From Turbatrix aceti (taxonomy: Eukaryota; Nematoda; Chromadorea; Rhabditida; Panagrolaimidae): a stretch of DNA of 64,000 nt. Of this stretch, positions 36,651 through 49,005 are shown piece by piece. The translations under genes and the position numbers were made by a program. Under the pieces are notes generated by a model. It was not told where the DNA came from, ran no database searches, and was given only the letters and a program-made list of their open reading frames with translations. Numbering within the stretch: position 1 is the first letter of the stretch; each line of letters opens with the position of its first letter. Where the stretch lies: the NCBI GenBank assembly GCA_963969345.1, contig OZ017767.1, positions 6,972,739-7,036,738 on the forward strand. Direction: 5' to 3'.

Positions 36651-39600
36651 ACGATCGTTTTTTATCGTCCTCCTCTTTTTTTATGCTGTGGTTACAATCT
36701 GGTTTTTTATACCCTTCGGAAGATTTTTTTTTGGATCTTAAAAATCTGCAAATGTAAGTGGCAAATGTTTCCGAAGCTAAAAAGAATCCTATTATCGTAA
36801 AATCTTACTTTTCTTCTTAAAACCATATGATGTGCTCTTTTCTATTCCGTCTTTTTGCCGCAGCCGAACCTGCTAATAGCTTTGGATGTAATATATCCAG
36901 ACTTGCAATAAATAGCAATATATCCGGCGAAAAAATATGTCAATTGATCGTTAAAAAAAACACCTGTCGGCTGACATCAGCGCGCATAATGGCAAGCAGA
37001 AGGAGGAGGAGAGGGACCGGACCGCTCGGGGGGATTCGTAAAGAGAAAAAAAAATAGTCGCGCGGCTGGTGGTTTTTTCCTGCGCATGCGCATGCGCATG
37101 GTAGCGACGCGTAGCAAAAAAACACATATACATCTATGAAGGGGGCTGGAGCGGCGATAAATGAAACTAAACGGACGTTGACTAATTTGCCCTCTCCTCC
37201 CCCCAATCTGCCCTTCCTTCCTTTTTTCTTCCATCCTTCGAGATACACGGCGTTCGTTTCGTCTTTCTTTCTCCCGGGCAATCATCCGCTTGGATAACTC
37301 ACGCGCGCTTCAACTTCTTTTTCGACTCGCAAATGTATGTAAAAAAAAATTAATGCAATTATAGAAATCAACCTTTTGCGTGTCATCGAAGCGGCAATCA
37401 CAATCCATGGATAGTATGTATTTAGAAGTCGCGCAAAAGATCAAGGGACCAGAAATTTTTTTTTTAAAATATAAATATTTCTTGGCATCATCTGACTCAA
37501 TTTAACAAAAAAAATTTTTTTTTTCAAAAAAAAAAACGCAAATACGTTGCGTTTGTTTTTTTAAGCACCGACGTCCGCGCGCGGTCGTCGGTCGTAGCCC
37601 GTCTCACTGCACTCCTGACGACGATGACGGTCAGGGAGGGGGGGCTCTTTGCTTTGTTGAGTGGCAATCATTTTTGACGTTCTTTGTATAATGTTATATG
37701 TACATATTTATTATTTGTTGAACTGGTGTTCGGATTTTTGGAATATCACACAAATCAAAGGGAAAAACTGGATTTTTTGAATATTGAAACTTTTTAAAGT
37801 AGGCTACAAGTGGGCTGAAAATGATTGAGGAAGTAAATTTTTGTTCATGATGATTTGAAGTTAGGAGAGGGATGAGATTTTTATGATAGGTTTCAGGCGG
37901 CAGGCGTTTGGGAGCCAAAAAATCAGTGAAAATTCCAACTTCCGAAAATGAATACAAATTAGGAACTTTTATCGTTTTTTTGGAGTTGCGTAGATTATTT
38001 TTGATTTTTTTTTTAAATTTAAAACAGTTTTTGGAGTCAATTTACGTTCAAAAAATACAAAAGGTGTCACAAATGTTTGTCATTCAAAAAAGCGTCGAAA
38101 ACCGAAATTTTGAGTTCAAAGATTTCAAGTTCAAAAACCCGCAGTTTTCTTGTTTATAAAAATTCTAAATTTATTATTTTGTACACAAAAAAATTTGATT
38201 ATAAGTATATTTTACCTTTAAAAAAATTTACATACGGTTTTAAAAAAAATTATGTTTTTATATTTTTTTGTAAAAAAACAAAATTTTAATTTAAATTCGA
38301 TAAAAACACATTTTCTTTCGGTTAGAAACCCAAAAAATTCTAATTTTTGGGTACCTGTTTTAAAAGCATATTTTGTAAGCACGGAAATTGTGATGCCAAA
38401 TAGCGTCCCCGCGCCGAGTTCCCAGTTCCTTCCCCTAACAACAGAAAACAAGGAGCCCCAAAACAGCGCGCACACTTGCGCAAGGCAAGTAGCCCCTTTC
38501 TCCACGCAGCGGGGCAACAAAAAACATATTGAATCGACAGGTCGCCATTGTAGGTCTTTTTTTGTTGCATTTTGCTCGCGCAGCGCAAAAATAGAAATAG
38601 AAATAGAAAAATGGAAATACGTATATGTACGTATTTGGAAATAAAAAAAGCGAACCATGTCGAAGGAGGCGACAAAAAAAAGCGAGCACTGTCCTTTAGC
38701 AGCGTTCACGCCGGATAGACCAAACATCCGAAATCTAAGTGAGCGTCAAGGGTCTCGGAGCTGAGCAAGGCAACAGTCGACGGGCGCAGGGTCCTTTAGT
38801 AAGCTTCGAGACTCTGTAGACTTCGTAGACAGACCCCATTCCCAGGCAGTCGTCCGAGTTCAAAGGAACACGTCTGGCCATCACCTGGCCCGGTCCTGGG
38901 GCCTACGTACGTACGTATGTACGTGTTCCCCCGGCGTCAAAAGTGTGCGCAACGTCCTTCAAATCAAACTAAACCGTCTTGAGGAGTTTTTTTTTCTGGT
39001 TGAACTGGCAAAGACGAAAACTACGACGACGACAACGACGTCCGTCGTAACGGTACACCCGGAAGAGGGAGGGGGAGGGGGGAGGGAAGAGCCGTACGTC
39101 TGCTTTGTTTTAGCGCTTTTGTATGTATGACGCCAGTGTAAAAGAGCACTGAACTGCGCCAGGCGATGGAGGGGTAAAAACGGTGATTTTTACCATTTTT
39201 TAGCGCACTTTTCTGACAAAAAAACGGGAAAAAAGAAGAACTTGTCACTGCGATTCGCATTTTTTTTCGTTTTTCCTGCGTTGCTGCCATGGGACAAAAA
39301 TAGAAAGTAGTATTTCTTGGGCGAGTAAAAAAACACGCAGGTAAAAAAACAGGTGAGGTGGACAACTCACGCGTATGTACGTTTTTCTAAAAAATTGCTG
39401 TGCGGGCAAACACTTGAAATTCCCGTGAAAATTTTTTTTTCAGTGTAACAAGAAAAAATTACTCGGAAAAATAAAAGAAAAAAATTACTAGGAAAAACAA
39501 AAGAAAAAAATTACTCGAAAAAAAAAGAAAAAAATTACTCTGAAAAAAAAAATGTATTTAGAATGCCAAAAAAAAAAGTTGACGACCAGACCGCGACCAT

Positions 39601-40255
39601 CCGTCGACGGTCGACAGTGGCGGTGGTCAAGTAGTAGTAAGTTTTATTACTCGTAAAAATTGTCCGCATCAAATTGTGCCGACAAAAGTGCTACAGTGTT
39701 TTATTCCATCCGGCCGGGGGGCGAAAAAAAACAAAAATAGTCGTCGTCGGCGTTTTCGGCGTTGAAGACGACCGAGATGTCGCGGGCCGAGACAGATGCC
39801 CCCCCCCCCCCCCCCGCGGGCGCGGCAGCCACCTTCAAGGATGTTTTTTGCGCATATTTATGACCCTTTTTTACGCATGAAAGCAGACTGCGCGAAAAAG
39901 AAAGGCTTGAAAAATAACAGCTTTTTTTTGTTAAAAAAGAAGACTTGATTGACGCAAGTTGGATGGGTCGTCTTCGTGTCGGTCGACGGCGCGCCGGCGG
40001 TGGTTGCAACAACCGTCCGAAAAAAAAACGACCCAACACGACAGTTGTTCTTCGTTTTTTGTTCATTTACGCCCGGAAAAATAGAAAAAAAATACTAGGT
40101 GCACTTTTTCGGGTTGCAGGAGGGCTGTTTTTTGGTGATTAGCCCGCTGGCCCCTAGGAGGGGAGGATTGAAAAATTGCGGTAAACGCCAGGTGCGAAGA
40201 CAGACGCCATTCGGCAGCGGACGCGGACGCGGGCGCGCAAAGCCCGGCAATGGGG

Positions 40256-40290
<35 letters not shown>

Positions 40291-40662
40291 TCCGCGTTGC
40301 GTTGCGTTGATGGAGTCGCAACGACAACGACGACGATGGCGACGGCGGCGACAACTCACTCACAATCCCCGGGCTCGGGCTCGGGCAGACGGGTGCCAGC
40401 AAATTAGCACTTGACTCAAAGCAGCCGCATCCGGCCCCTGTCCGCCATTTGCCGGAACAAATTGCCGTTACGCATCGTCGTCTCGTCGATGGATGGATAG
40501 ATAGATACATCCATGGCTCAAATATTTTTTTTTTGGGTGGGGGTAGTGACTGTGTGAAACCAGATAAGTCCTCGGGCAAGCTCTCTGGGATTAGCACAAA
40601 TTTTATTAACTCCGCACAGGAAATATGTAAATGCCCCCATCAAGTTTGGCCGACATTTCAGG

Positions 40663-41131
40663 CAAGGCTTTGCATTCCGGTTATATAACGAAGCGGAACG
40701 GAATGACGAATAACCGGGTCGGTTATTCGGTTATTTTCATTTCCCGAAAATAACCGGGTTATACGGCCCGGTTATTTTCCGCGACTTAAAATAACCGGGT
40801 TATACGGCGGTTATTTTCGACTTTTTTAACCGTCCCCCTAAATCATGAACCGCATAAAAAACGTAAAATAAGCGTGCAAATTTGGACCAAAAAGGGGGAC
40901 ATTCGACTGAAAATGAAAAAAATGACTCGGTTATTTTCAAATTTTTATGCAACCTGTCCAAAACTGAGACGGTTATTTTCTTTGACTTTATTCTAACTTC
41001 ATATCCTACCCGGTTATTTTTTGCGATATAAGCGGCCAGCAATATTCGACCGTATAATGTCGGTTATTTTGCAAATTTGCATTTAAACGGCATTTAAGCG
41101 GCAAAAAATATAACCGGAATGCAAAGCCTTG
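40663..41131. mobile_element. hAT-type non-autonomous element, 469 bp
   Basis: The ends are exact inverted repeats beginning CAAGGCTTTGCATTCCGG and extending through GTTATAT (about 25 bp). A perfect 8-bp duplication, ATTTCAGG, flanks it (40655-40662 and 41132-41139). CA...TG termini and an 8-bp duplication define the hAT superfamily. The interior has no transposase; it is built from many copies of CGGTTATTTT and AACCGGGTTATACGG. It depends on a hAT transposase supplied in trans. Confidence 0.9.
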
Positions 41132-41139
41132 ATTTCAGG

Positions 41140-41779
41140 TAAACTCACCTGGCCAGGTGCAAAACTCATGAGTTAATTTTAGTCTGGTTGATGCAAATTT
41201 GAAAATTTGTTCTCTGACATGAGTTTACGATATCTGGATGCGGCATATTTTTTTTTTTCAGAAGTCACCGTTGTGCACATTTTTGTATTCCTTTTTACAA
41301 ATCAACTTTGTACGGCAAAAAAATGTATTCAGATGCCAATAACAATCAAAGATGAATTGATGGTGGTGAAAAAAAAACGGTCATGCATTCATTGTTGCAA
41401 ATTGAATAAAAAGGCAAAAAAAAACAATGACGGTGATTCTTTTCAGACTTTTTTTGGTTAAAAACAATAGGAACGTGTACGGGGATACGATCTCCTTCAA
41501 TAAATGCATCGATAGACGATCAACGAACATCGAACAACGAACAATGTTCCGCACGCTTCACCGGAGCCTTCTCTCCTGCCGGCCGCGGCCGTCAAACGTG
41601 AACAGGGCAAGGAAAGAAAGTTTGATGTTGTCAGGATTAACCAAATTTTCATTCCATTGTTTTGCATGCCAAATGTATTATGGTGCAAGCTGTCATGTGT
41701 CGTTAACGAGCATGGAGGTAGGCAGAGGCGTTGCGACCATCATCATTGACTTACTAACGGTCAGCGCATCGCCGGCCTC
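41140..41779. other. Upstream flank of the PTP gene
   Basis: No clear gene. It presumably contains the phosphatase promoter and 5' UTR. One open stretch around 41540-41630 starts at an ATG after CGAACAACGAACA but has no recognisable product. Confidence 0.4.
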
Positions 41780-43551
41780 ATGGATTCAAGCCAGAAAAAA
41801 CTCCGCAACAAGCACACCAAGAAAACCGAGGAGGGTTCTGGCAAGACGACGAGCAGAGCAGCACAGGTCTTCAGCAAGAAATGGAAGAAATTTAAGGCTC
41901 TCGGATATTGGCCTAAAAATGGTTTGTTCTCGACTGCGGGGGGTCAATCGACGGAGCTCTTTACAGAAGATCTCACCACCGATTCATCGATCAAAAGAAA
42001 GACGAGAAAAACCCGAATCATCAGTGAAGAAGTTCCGGTCGTCTGTGCCACCCCCGCCCAAAGCATGATGGGAACCATCCAACCCGATCCGCAGCCGAAA
42101 AAGAATCAACATTATTCTCCGGAACCGATTTTGAAGATCCTGGACAACCAACCGACTTCTGCGGAGGACGTGAAGGGCGTCATGAGGCGGTTCGTCACTG
42201 CTACGTCCAACAAGGGCGTCAAGGGTCTCCTGGAGGAGTACGATGAACTCAAGAAAGCCTACAAAGCGGAAGCTGTCGACAAAACCGCCTGTCTACAAAA
42301 TATTGACAAAAACCGTTACAAAGGTGATTTCAGTGTTATTTGACATTTTTTTGATATACGGTAAGTTTTTAGACATTTTTTGCGTGGAGCAAACTCGCGT
42401 GGTGCTAACACCGACTATGGACTACCCAAATGATTATATTCACGCAAACTGGATCAAAAACCTTCCGGAGCTGACGAAGAGCGTCATCTGCACGCAGGCA
42501 CCGTTGACCAATACGATCGACGACTTCTGGCGCATGGTGGTCCAGGAACGATGCGGAGCGATCATCATGCTCTGTGACATCATAGAACTCGGCAAGAAGA
42601 AGTGCGAGCAGTACTGGCCGGCCACACAGGGCGAAAAAATGGTCTGCGCGGGAATCGAGATCACAAATATAAATATCGAGATGATGACTGCCGACTGTCT
42701 GCATACGCAGCTCCAGGTCATTGACACGAACAAGCAGCAACTAAACGTCAGCCATGTTCTCTGGCGAGGCTGGCCGGATAAGGGTGTACCTGCGTCGCCT
42801 ACAGGTGCTCTCCGCCTGGTGATGAGGATCCAAACGCTGCAACCGATGGTCGTGCATTGCTCAGCGGGTGTCGGACGGACAGGCACGCTCGTGGCCCTCG
42901 AATCTTGTCTGCGGGTTTTGGAAGCCGGATACGAGTGCAGCGTGTACAACGTTGTTAAGATGCTCCGGACCAAGCGGTACCTCGCGTGCCAGACGGATCT
43001 CCAGGTGACCGTGCATTTTTTTTTAAATTCTTTTTTTTCTTTAAACTTTTTTCAATTTTTTTTTAAATTAAAAATTTTTTTTTAATATATTTTTTTAAAA
43101 TTTTTGTTTACAGTACGCCTTTCTCCACCGCGCGATCCTCGGCTACATCGTGATGAAGCAAGTCGTCGACAGCAGTGTTATTCTGAAGTTCAACAGAGAC
43201 TACGACGCTGTCATCAAGGATAACAAGGATAAAAAGGAAAAGAAGGAACATGCCATGAATTCACCAGCCGGAGGACTCTCGCCCCTCGTTGTACCTACTC
43301 CGCCGACTTCGCCAACGCCGACTTCGCCGAATCCGACTTCTCCGAATCCGACATCGCCGAATCCGGCCTCGCCAAATCCGTCATCGCCGAATCCGGTCTC
43401 GCCAAATCCGACTTCGCCGAATCCGACTTCTCCTAATCCGACTTCGCCGAATCCGACTTCGCCGAATCCTCATTCTCCGAATCTTCAGTCGCCGAATCCG
43501 GCATCGCCGAATCCGGCCTCGCCGAATCCAGGATCGTTTGAGAGATATTAG
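41780..43551 (+). CDS. Cytosolic protein tyrosine phosphatase
   Basis: Exons 41780-42323, 42373-43004 and 43114-43551 encode 537 residues. Residues ~1-150 are basic and polar; the PTP domain follows, with KNRY at about 177-180. The WPD general-acid loop is at 315-317, the signature HCSAGVGRTG has nucleophile Cys344 and Arg350, and the Q-loop glutamines are Gln388 and Gln392. All catalytic residues are present, so it should remove phosphate from phosphotyrosine. There is no signal peptide or membrane segment. The C-terminal tail is a run of about 15 pentapeptides, mostly TSPNP or ASPNP, possible proline-directed kinase targets. Single-domain PTPs of this kind are greatly expanded in nematodes, many with germline or sperm expression; that role here is inferred. 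It converges with the globin gene, stops 82 bp apart. Confidence 0.92.
43312..43533 (+). repeat. 15-bp coding minisatellite (xSPNP units)
   Basis: About 15 tandem units of TCGCCGAATCCG plus a variable codon encode (T/A/S/V)SPNP. The period is a multiple of three, so changes in copy number keep the PTP frame. Confidence 0.9.
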
Positions 43552-43598
43552 TGCTTAGTGCAGTACCCAAAGTCTTATATAGTATGATTTGTCGATTT

Positions 43599-45452
43599 TT
43601 TATTCCGTATTGTCCTGTGGGAGATAAACGCGCTTACAATGCGGACTTTCCGTTCGGCTGCACGCGACGCGTAGGCGTGTTGTTTTCCACCGACGAGTTG
43701 CGCTTCTTTCGCTGCGCTGCGGCAATTTTGCCAGCTTCTTTTTGCAACAGATACTCGATTTTGTAACCGATTCTCATCTGCTCCACGCAAAAATTTCCCA
43801 GCGTGACCATTGTTTCGAGGGTGTCGGCAGATGCTCGATCGATTGCTGAGACGTCGATCAGGGCTTGTATAAACGTCTGAAATTGGCAACAATTTTTATT
43901 AAAAAAACAGGTCTCACAACGAAAAAACGAAAAAATTGTGGGCGAAATTTGCTCAATGGTCGAGTGGTAAAAATGAAAGTTTCCAGCGACCCGAAAGTCC
44001 TGGGTTCACTTCCCGAGGGATGTAAACTTTTTTGTTTGTTGACAAAGTGCATTTTTAGCGAGACAAAAGACGGTTGAGGGTTGTACAACAAATTCCCGTC
44101 GAACCGACAGCGTGCCAAAGAGCAAAAAGATACAAAAAAGATACCTTCCAGTACGAACACTTGTACGTGACACCAGTGTTCTGAACATGTCGACCGCCAA
44201 GTTGTTGCAAATATTTCGACATGGTAGTAGCGTTGGCGGGATGATTCATGACGACGGCCAGTGTTGGTTCGAGAGTCTTGACGTGTTTTTGAAAAAGGGC
44301 ATTTGCTCTGAGTTCCCTGAAGGCCACGTCTCCGAGACCAAAAAGCACCTGGTTCCGGTGATCGAGTTGAAAAATTCGAAGCAAGAGAACGGTGGCGAGT
44401 TCGGATTCATCGTCATCGACTGTTTTGAGCGCTGATTTCCATGCGCGTTTTACGATACCTGCTTGGTTTGGATTCAGGTCGCCGCTGATTTGGAATTTGG
44501 GCTGTGTCGACTGTCTGCAAACGACGAATTTCAAAAATTTTTAAAAATTGTGCTTGACGTGCCATGACGCGCATGATTTTAGATCCTGGTGTCCGATAAA
44601 ACGCTTGGAAGAAGAAAATTTGCATTTCCAGAGAACTGACATTTTACACACATATTTATCTGCGGACCATCTTTTGGGGGGCCGGTGCCAGTTTTCCCGT
44701 GAATGACGTCAACCCGGAATTTGTTTTTTTTTGTTGAATGGAGCCTAACTAAAACCGGCAAGCGGGAAAAACTGGAACTAGACGGGTCTCGGCCCGAACG
44801 AACGAACAATGGCCATTTGCGTCAACCAAAAACACACAAAAAAAGATGTGCTCATTGTTTTTTTTATGGAACTGCACCCTAGGCCTCTTTCCTCTTTCAT
44901 CCATCAAATCCAAACCACAAGCTTTCAAAATTCCCAAAATGGTGGTAAATAAAACAACACAAACACGCAACCAACAACCAACAACCCCCGTTGAATTCAG
45001 GAAATGCCATAAAGAATTTTCTACGGATTTTATTTTGCGCAAAAACTTTTTGCGTTGAAACTCAAAAAAAATTTGATTTTGTTCTTTTTTGCTGATAAAA
45101 AATGTTCAAAAATTTTTTTTACAAAAAAAAATTTGTTTTGAAATCAAAAAACTCACCTGATGTATCCCTTTTCTGTAATCGAGTTTAGAAAACTGTTTGA
45201 ACTTGATTGGGACAAAGAAGGAGAGTAAGACGGAATTCCAGATCCCGAAAGATTGGATTTGTGATCCAGAGAGAGACTTCGCTTCGCCCGCGGCATGACA
45301 GTGCACGCAGCAAGTCGATCACTGCTTCCAAAACCCAGCCTTCGATGGCGACGCTGTCGGGGCGTGCGTGGGAGTCTGTAGGGTGAATCTGAGTCAAGGG
45401 ACTCCTGATGCCGAACGCCGCTCCCAGACGACGACGACGAATGATTGCCCAT
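43599..45452 (-). CDS. Globin with N-myristoylation signal
   Basis: Minus-strand exons 45452-45157, 44514-44145 and 43876-43634 encode 302 residues; AATAAA at 43604-43599 is the likely poly(A) signal. The start at 45452 gives MGNHSSSSSG, a textbook N-myristoylation context (Gly2, Ser6), so I prefer it to the upstream ATG-less extension. Residues ~10-108 are Ser/Arg-rich. The globin fold follows: NQAGIVKRAW (A helix), Phe157 at CD1, His176 at E7 and His208 at F8 (GGRHV), so haem binding is intact. A basic Gln/Lys/Arg tail of ~30 residues follows the H helix. C. elegans has over 30 globins, several with long extensions and acylation signals that place them at membranes, where they are thought to sense gas or handle electrons. 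I cannot name the orthologue. Confidence 0.9.
43943..44020 (+). other. tRNA-like / SINE-like sequence in globin intron 2
   Basis: GCTCAATGGTCGAGTGG (43951-43967) resembles a D-arm/A box and TGGGTTCACTTCCC (44001-44014) a T-arm/B box, at about tRNA spacing. The acceptor arms do not pair, so it is not a working tRNA. It may be a tRNA-derived SINE fragment. Confidence 0.2.
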
Positions 45453-48400
45453 GACTGCTGCTCTCTTTTGTCGAGTCACGCTGTCCACGAGGCACTGATA
45501 TACATAGATATGCTATAGCTGCAGGCGAACAACTGGAGGCTGTCATGCGACGGGAAGCCGACATCTCCCCTCCCCCTCCTCCGAAGGAAGAAGGCCGGCT
45601 GCAGCATCCAACGGGGCCAACGGCCAACGGCCCTCGACGACCCCCGGGGCCTAGCGTGATGGCGCGTATTCATCATCGCCGCTCTCTTCGTTTTAGACGC
45701 GGTTCGGCGCCTTCCTGTGCGTCTGACGGGAACGGAAGACGACAGCAACAATGCCCATTTTCGAGACAAACAACCGCTATCCGGACAACGTGCTAAAAAA
45801 TAATGCACCACATGCAAACACATAAATTGACCTCTTTTCGATGTTGATTACGGTCCCTGGGGGCCGGGAGGGTGACCAAATCACCGCGTGCGTTTATTTC
45901 ATGATAAATTTATTTATTCACAGATATGAACCAAACACGAAACTAAATGTACGTTGGTGCCGTCGAAAAAACGAAGAACGAAAAACATCAACACTTGCAA
46001 AAAAAAATTTAGGAGAATCAGCAGGGAAGATGATACATATTTATGCAAGGAAGGACCCCCCGCAAAGAGGGGCACAAAAATCAGAAGAAATATGCAAGTT
46101 TTTACAGGATTCATTTTTTTGGATTTGTGAATCGAAATTCAGTGCTTGTTGATCACTTTTTTGTTCATGGCTGTTGTTCAGATGCCGATGAAATAAAAAA
46201 TAGTTTGTTGCTCACTTGCATGGCAGCATCTGATGTTTGCAAACAAACTTTGACTGTTTTTGTGGCAAAGAAAAAAACAATGCTTTCGAAAAAATTTTAT
46301 CAATTGTGAAAACATGAAAAATTTGTAGCAAAAAAATGTATAAAAAACATGTTTCGACCAGAAAAAACACTATTTTTTTAATTGAAATTAAAAATTTTGA
46401 AAGTTTTAGAAAATTATTTTTCTGTCTTTTTCTTTGCAAAGAAGACGTAAGTTTCTGGAAAATTCTACTTTTTTAGGATTCCTGAAGTCTGCAAACAAAG
46501 GTGGACATTTTTTTGAGCCCAGAAAAAAACAGTTTTCAAAAAAAAAATTTAATCCTATCAAAATAAAAATTATTACAAAAAAATTCATACGTAAAAATTT
46601 GTTCCGACTTGAAAATTTAAACTTTTATATCAACAAAAATTAAATTACTGGATTTAACATTTTTTTGAAAATAGAAAAATTAAATCTTCCGCCAGAAACT
46701 GGCTATGTTTTTGGAAGCGGCGTCTGAGGTGAGTAAGAACCGCATTTTTATATTTTGTACCCAATTTAGCTGCACTGCAAATTTTTTTCATCGAATAAAT
46801 TTATAGTATCCTTTTTCACCTGTTCTAACGCTTTTCAGCGCCGCTTTACCTTCGAACTACCTGATCTCCGGGAATTACGTCAAAGCTCAATTCCGGCTCT
46901 TCCAATTAAACGAACAAAAACGTGCTCTTCCGCAATTGCAGTTGCATTACTCCGCCAGGGGGTGCAAGGTGAACGAAACCAAAAGCACATTAATTAAAGC
47001 CCAGCAAGATGGCCCCCTCCGGTGGCAGGTGAAGTGATTAGCGCACCTGAGCCGGATGCGATTTCCAAAAGCCTCCAAAGTGAATTCCGAGTGCCCCTCA
47101 GTCCTTCTAAGGCGGATTGGTCACCGCCAGCCCGGGTTATTATAATTCGTACAACTGTGGCCTGTGTTTTGATTTTGACCGAACAAATGCGCGTCATCGT
47201 GTATTTAGTACAACCGTGTGCTTGTTTGTTGTTTGGTTTGCACTTTGGCTGGGGCCTCCGAATGGAATGAATCTTGTCTCATGAACGAGTGAACGTCCAA
47301 TTTTTGGGTGGTTTGTACGTAGCAGCACTTGGACAGTGTCCGAGAAGGGGTTTGGCCAGCACCAGCGCCAGGCCAGCGCCAGCACCAGCGCCAGGCCAGC
47401 GCCAGAGGCATTCCACAAGCGAGGGCGGAAAAAAAACAAAGCTAACTTTTATACAATTTATATTCATTGTGGTTGGTCATAGAGCACGGCATGGCACTGT
47501 CCATCCCCCGCCCCACCAGCGTGCGTGGCCACACGTTGCCTCCTGGCTGCGCGTGCTGTGCCAGCTGTGGTACGGGTGACACACCGCGGTGTCCGCGGTG
47601 CCAGTGTCTGTCGCTGCCAGGCTGCGCCATGTACGTTCGCGTGTGTGTACGTACCGCTACGCACACCCCCCAGCACCAGCCCAGCCAGCACCCAGCCTCG
47701 GGAGACACGAAGCAGCAGCATCCTTGCTTCTTTGCGTCTAGCCGACGGGGATAACCCCTCCTCGTGCGACCTGTACCACCGTCCCGTCTCGTTCCGTCGG
47801 GCGTGTTCGTGGTGCACACGTCGTGCCACCACGTTTGTTTGTACTATGTTTCGTGTCTTCGTCGTCGTACAAATGCACTATAGTGCGCAGTACCGACGAC
47901 GGACGACGAGACGACCTCCGACCCTGGCCTTGTCCGTAGAGGTCTTCAGCCAGCGTGCAGGTCGTTGAACCGGGCCTGTACGGACCCCTTCCAGCTTCTC
48001 CCCTCCTTTCCATTCTTCTTTTTTCACACAGTGTTGCGCGATCTTTTTTTTTGTACAAAAATTGGGTAAACACCTCACTCGACAAGCCGGAAGTAAAATT
48101 TTTCAAAAAAAAAAAATTCGACCCCCCTTAGCTCCAAAAAAATCAACAGCAAGCTGATTTTTCTTTGTTGATTTTGACGTGCGCAACCCGGAAAACTTCC
48201 GCCTTGGACGAGGAAGTCCTCTCCAAGCCTGACCCGCCTCCTTCATGTCCTCAACGCCTCCTGCGATCTCGATCCGGCGAATCCGTTAAAGCTGGGGTAC
48301 AAAAGTGCATTGGCTTTCATCCCTGATCGTAATTTTTTGATTTTTGCAGTTTTGCATTTTTGTATCCGTCGGAAAAATTTTTTTTATACCATCCTATTTT

Positions 48401-49005
48401 TTTTGGATTTTTCTCTTTGACTTTGCGCGCCATCAGCACCAAGCTTGGTGTCACCGTGCGCGCGCGTGCATGTCCTTACCGAGAAGCTCCTTGAGGGGTA
48501 GTGAGGCCTTTTTTTTTGTCCCCCCAGGCAATGGATGTACCAACCGGTGGCGGTGGCGGTGGCGGTGGTCGGCGCAGACAGAAAGGGCGGGACGACAAAG
48601 AGGAGGAGGAATGGCCTGACTTTTGAGTTATGGAAACACCAAAAAAAAAGTACGCTCGCTCATTCCAATATTTTGATATTTCTGCAATTTTTCATTAAAT
48701 TTTCTAAGGATGGTTAAAAATTGAAAAATTAATTGCCAAGGTGCAAAAAAATTAAATATGTATAAAAGATCGTCGAATGTACATACATATTTTTTGTCGA
48801 AATCCTTCACATCACATGAACGAGCGCGTCGACAAACAAATTGACCCGTATCACACCTCGCTCACCCAGTTTCGCTTTCTAGGTCATCCAGACTGCTCCT
48901 GCCCGTCCATTTCAGCGTCACAGACAACCCTTTACTTTTTTCCTGCTGTGCTTTCTCTCCGTCGTGAACAACGAACGAACGCCAGCGCGAACGACCCAAC
49001 CAACC
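45453..49005. other. Intergenic region with one exon-like patch
   Basis: Contains the globin upstream region, AT-rich spacer and a GC-rich block at 47300-48000 with GCCAGCACCAGC-type tandem repeats (47350-47410). At 46839-47037 (plus) an open frame after a CTTTTCAG acceptor reads SNYLISGNYVKAQFRLFQLN and continues to a stop at 47037. A preceding donor, GAG|GTGAGTAAG, is at 46729. This could be one exon of an unidentified gene; no start or further exons were resolved. Confidence 0.35.

Larger units (their letters stand above)
26925..40654. other. Gene desert with microsatellites and A/T runs
   Basis: About 13.7 kb in which no frame has both length and splice support. Dominant contents are short A/T homopolymers, (CG)n at 31077-31092, poly(G) at 35416-35429, (GAA)n at 34130-34160, poly(C) at 39799-39816 and (CCG)n at 40256-40291. 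The GC-rich bits are open on several frames but encode only low-complexity Arg, Pro or Ala runs. It may hold long-range regulatory DNA or very dispersed exons that sequence reading alone cannot find. Confidence 0.4.

Noticed and set aside
43289..43558. Arg/Ile-rich frame overlapping the PTP tail
   Set aside because: It is the +1 frame of the 15-bp minisatellite coding for xSPNP.
47438..47980. Overlapping GC-rich frames on both strands
   Set aside because: All frames are open because of GC-rich low complexity (CCAGC and CGTGTG repeats); no coherent splice or family signal.
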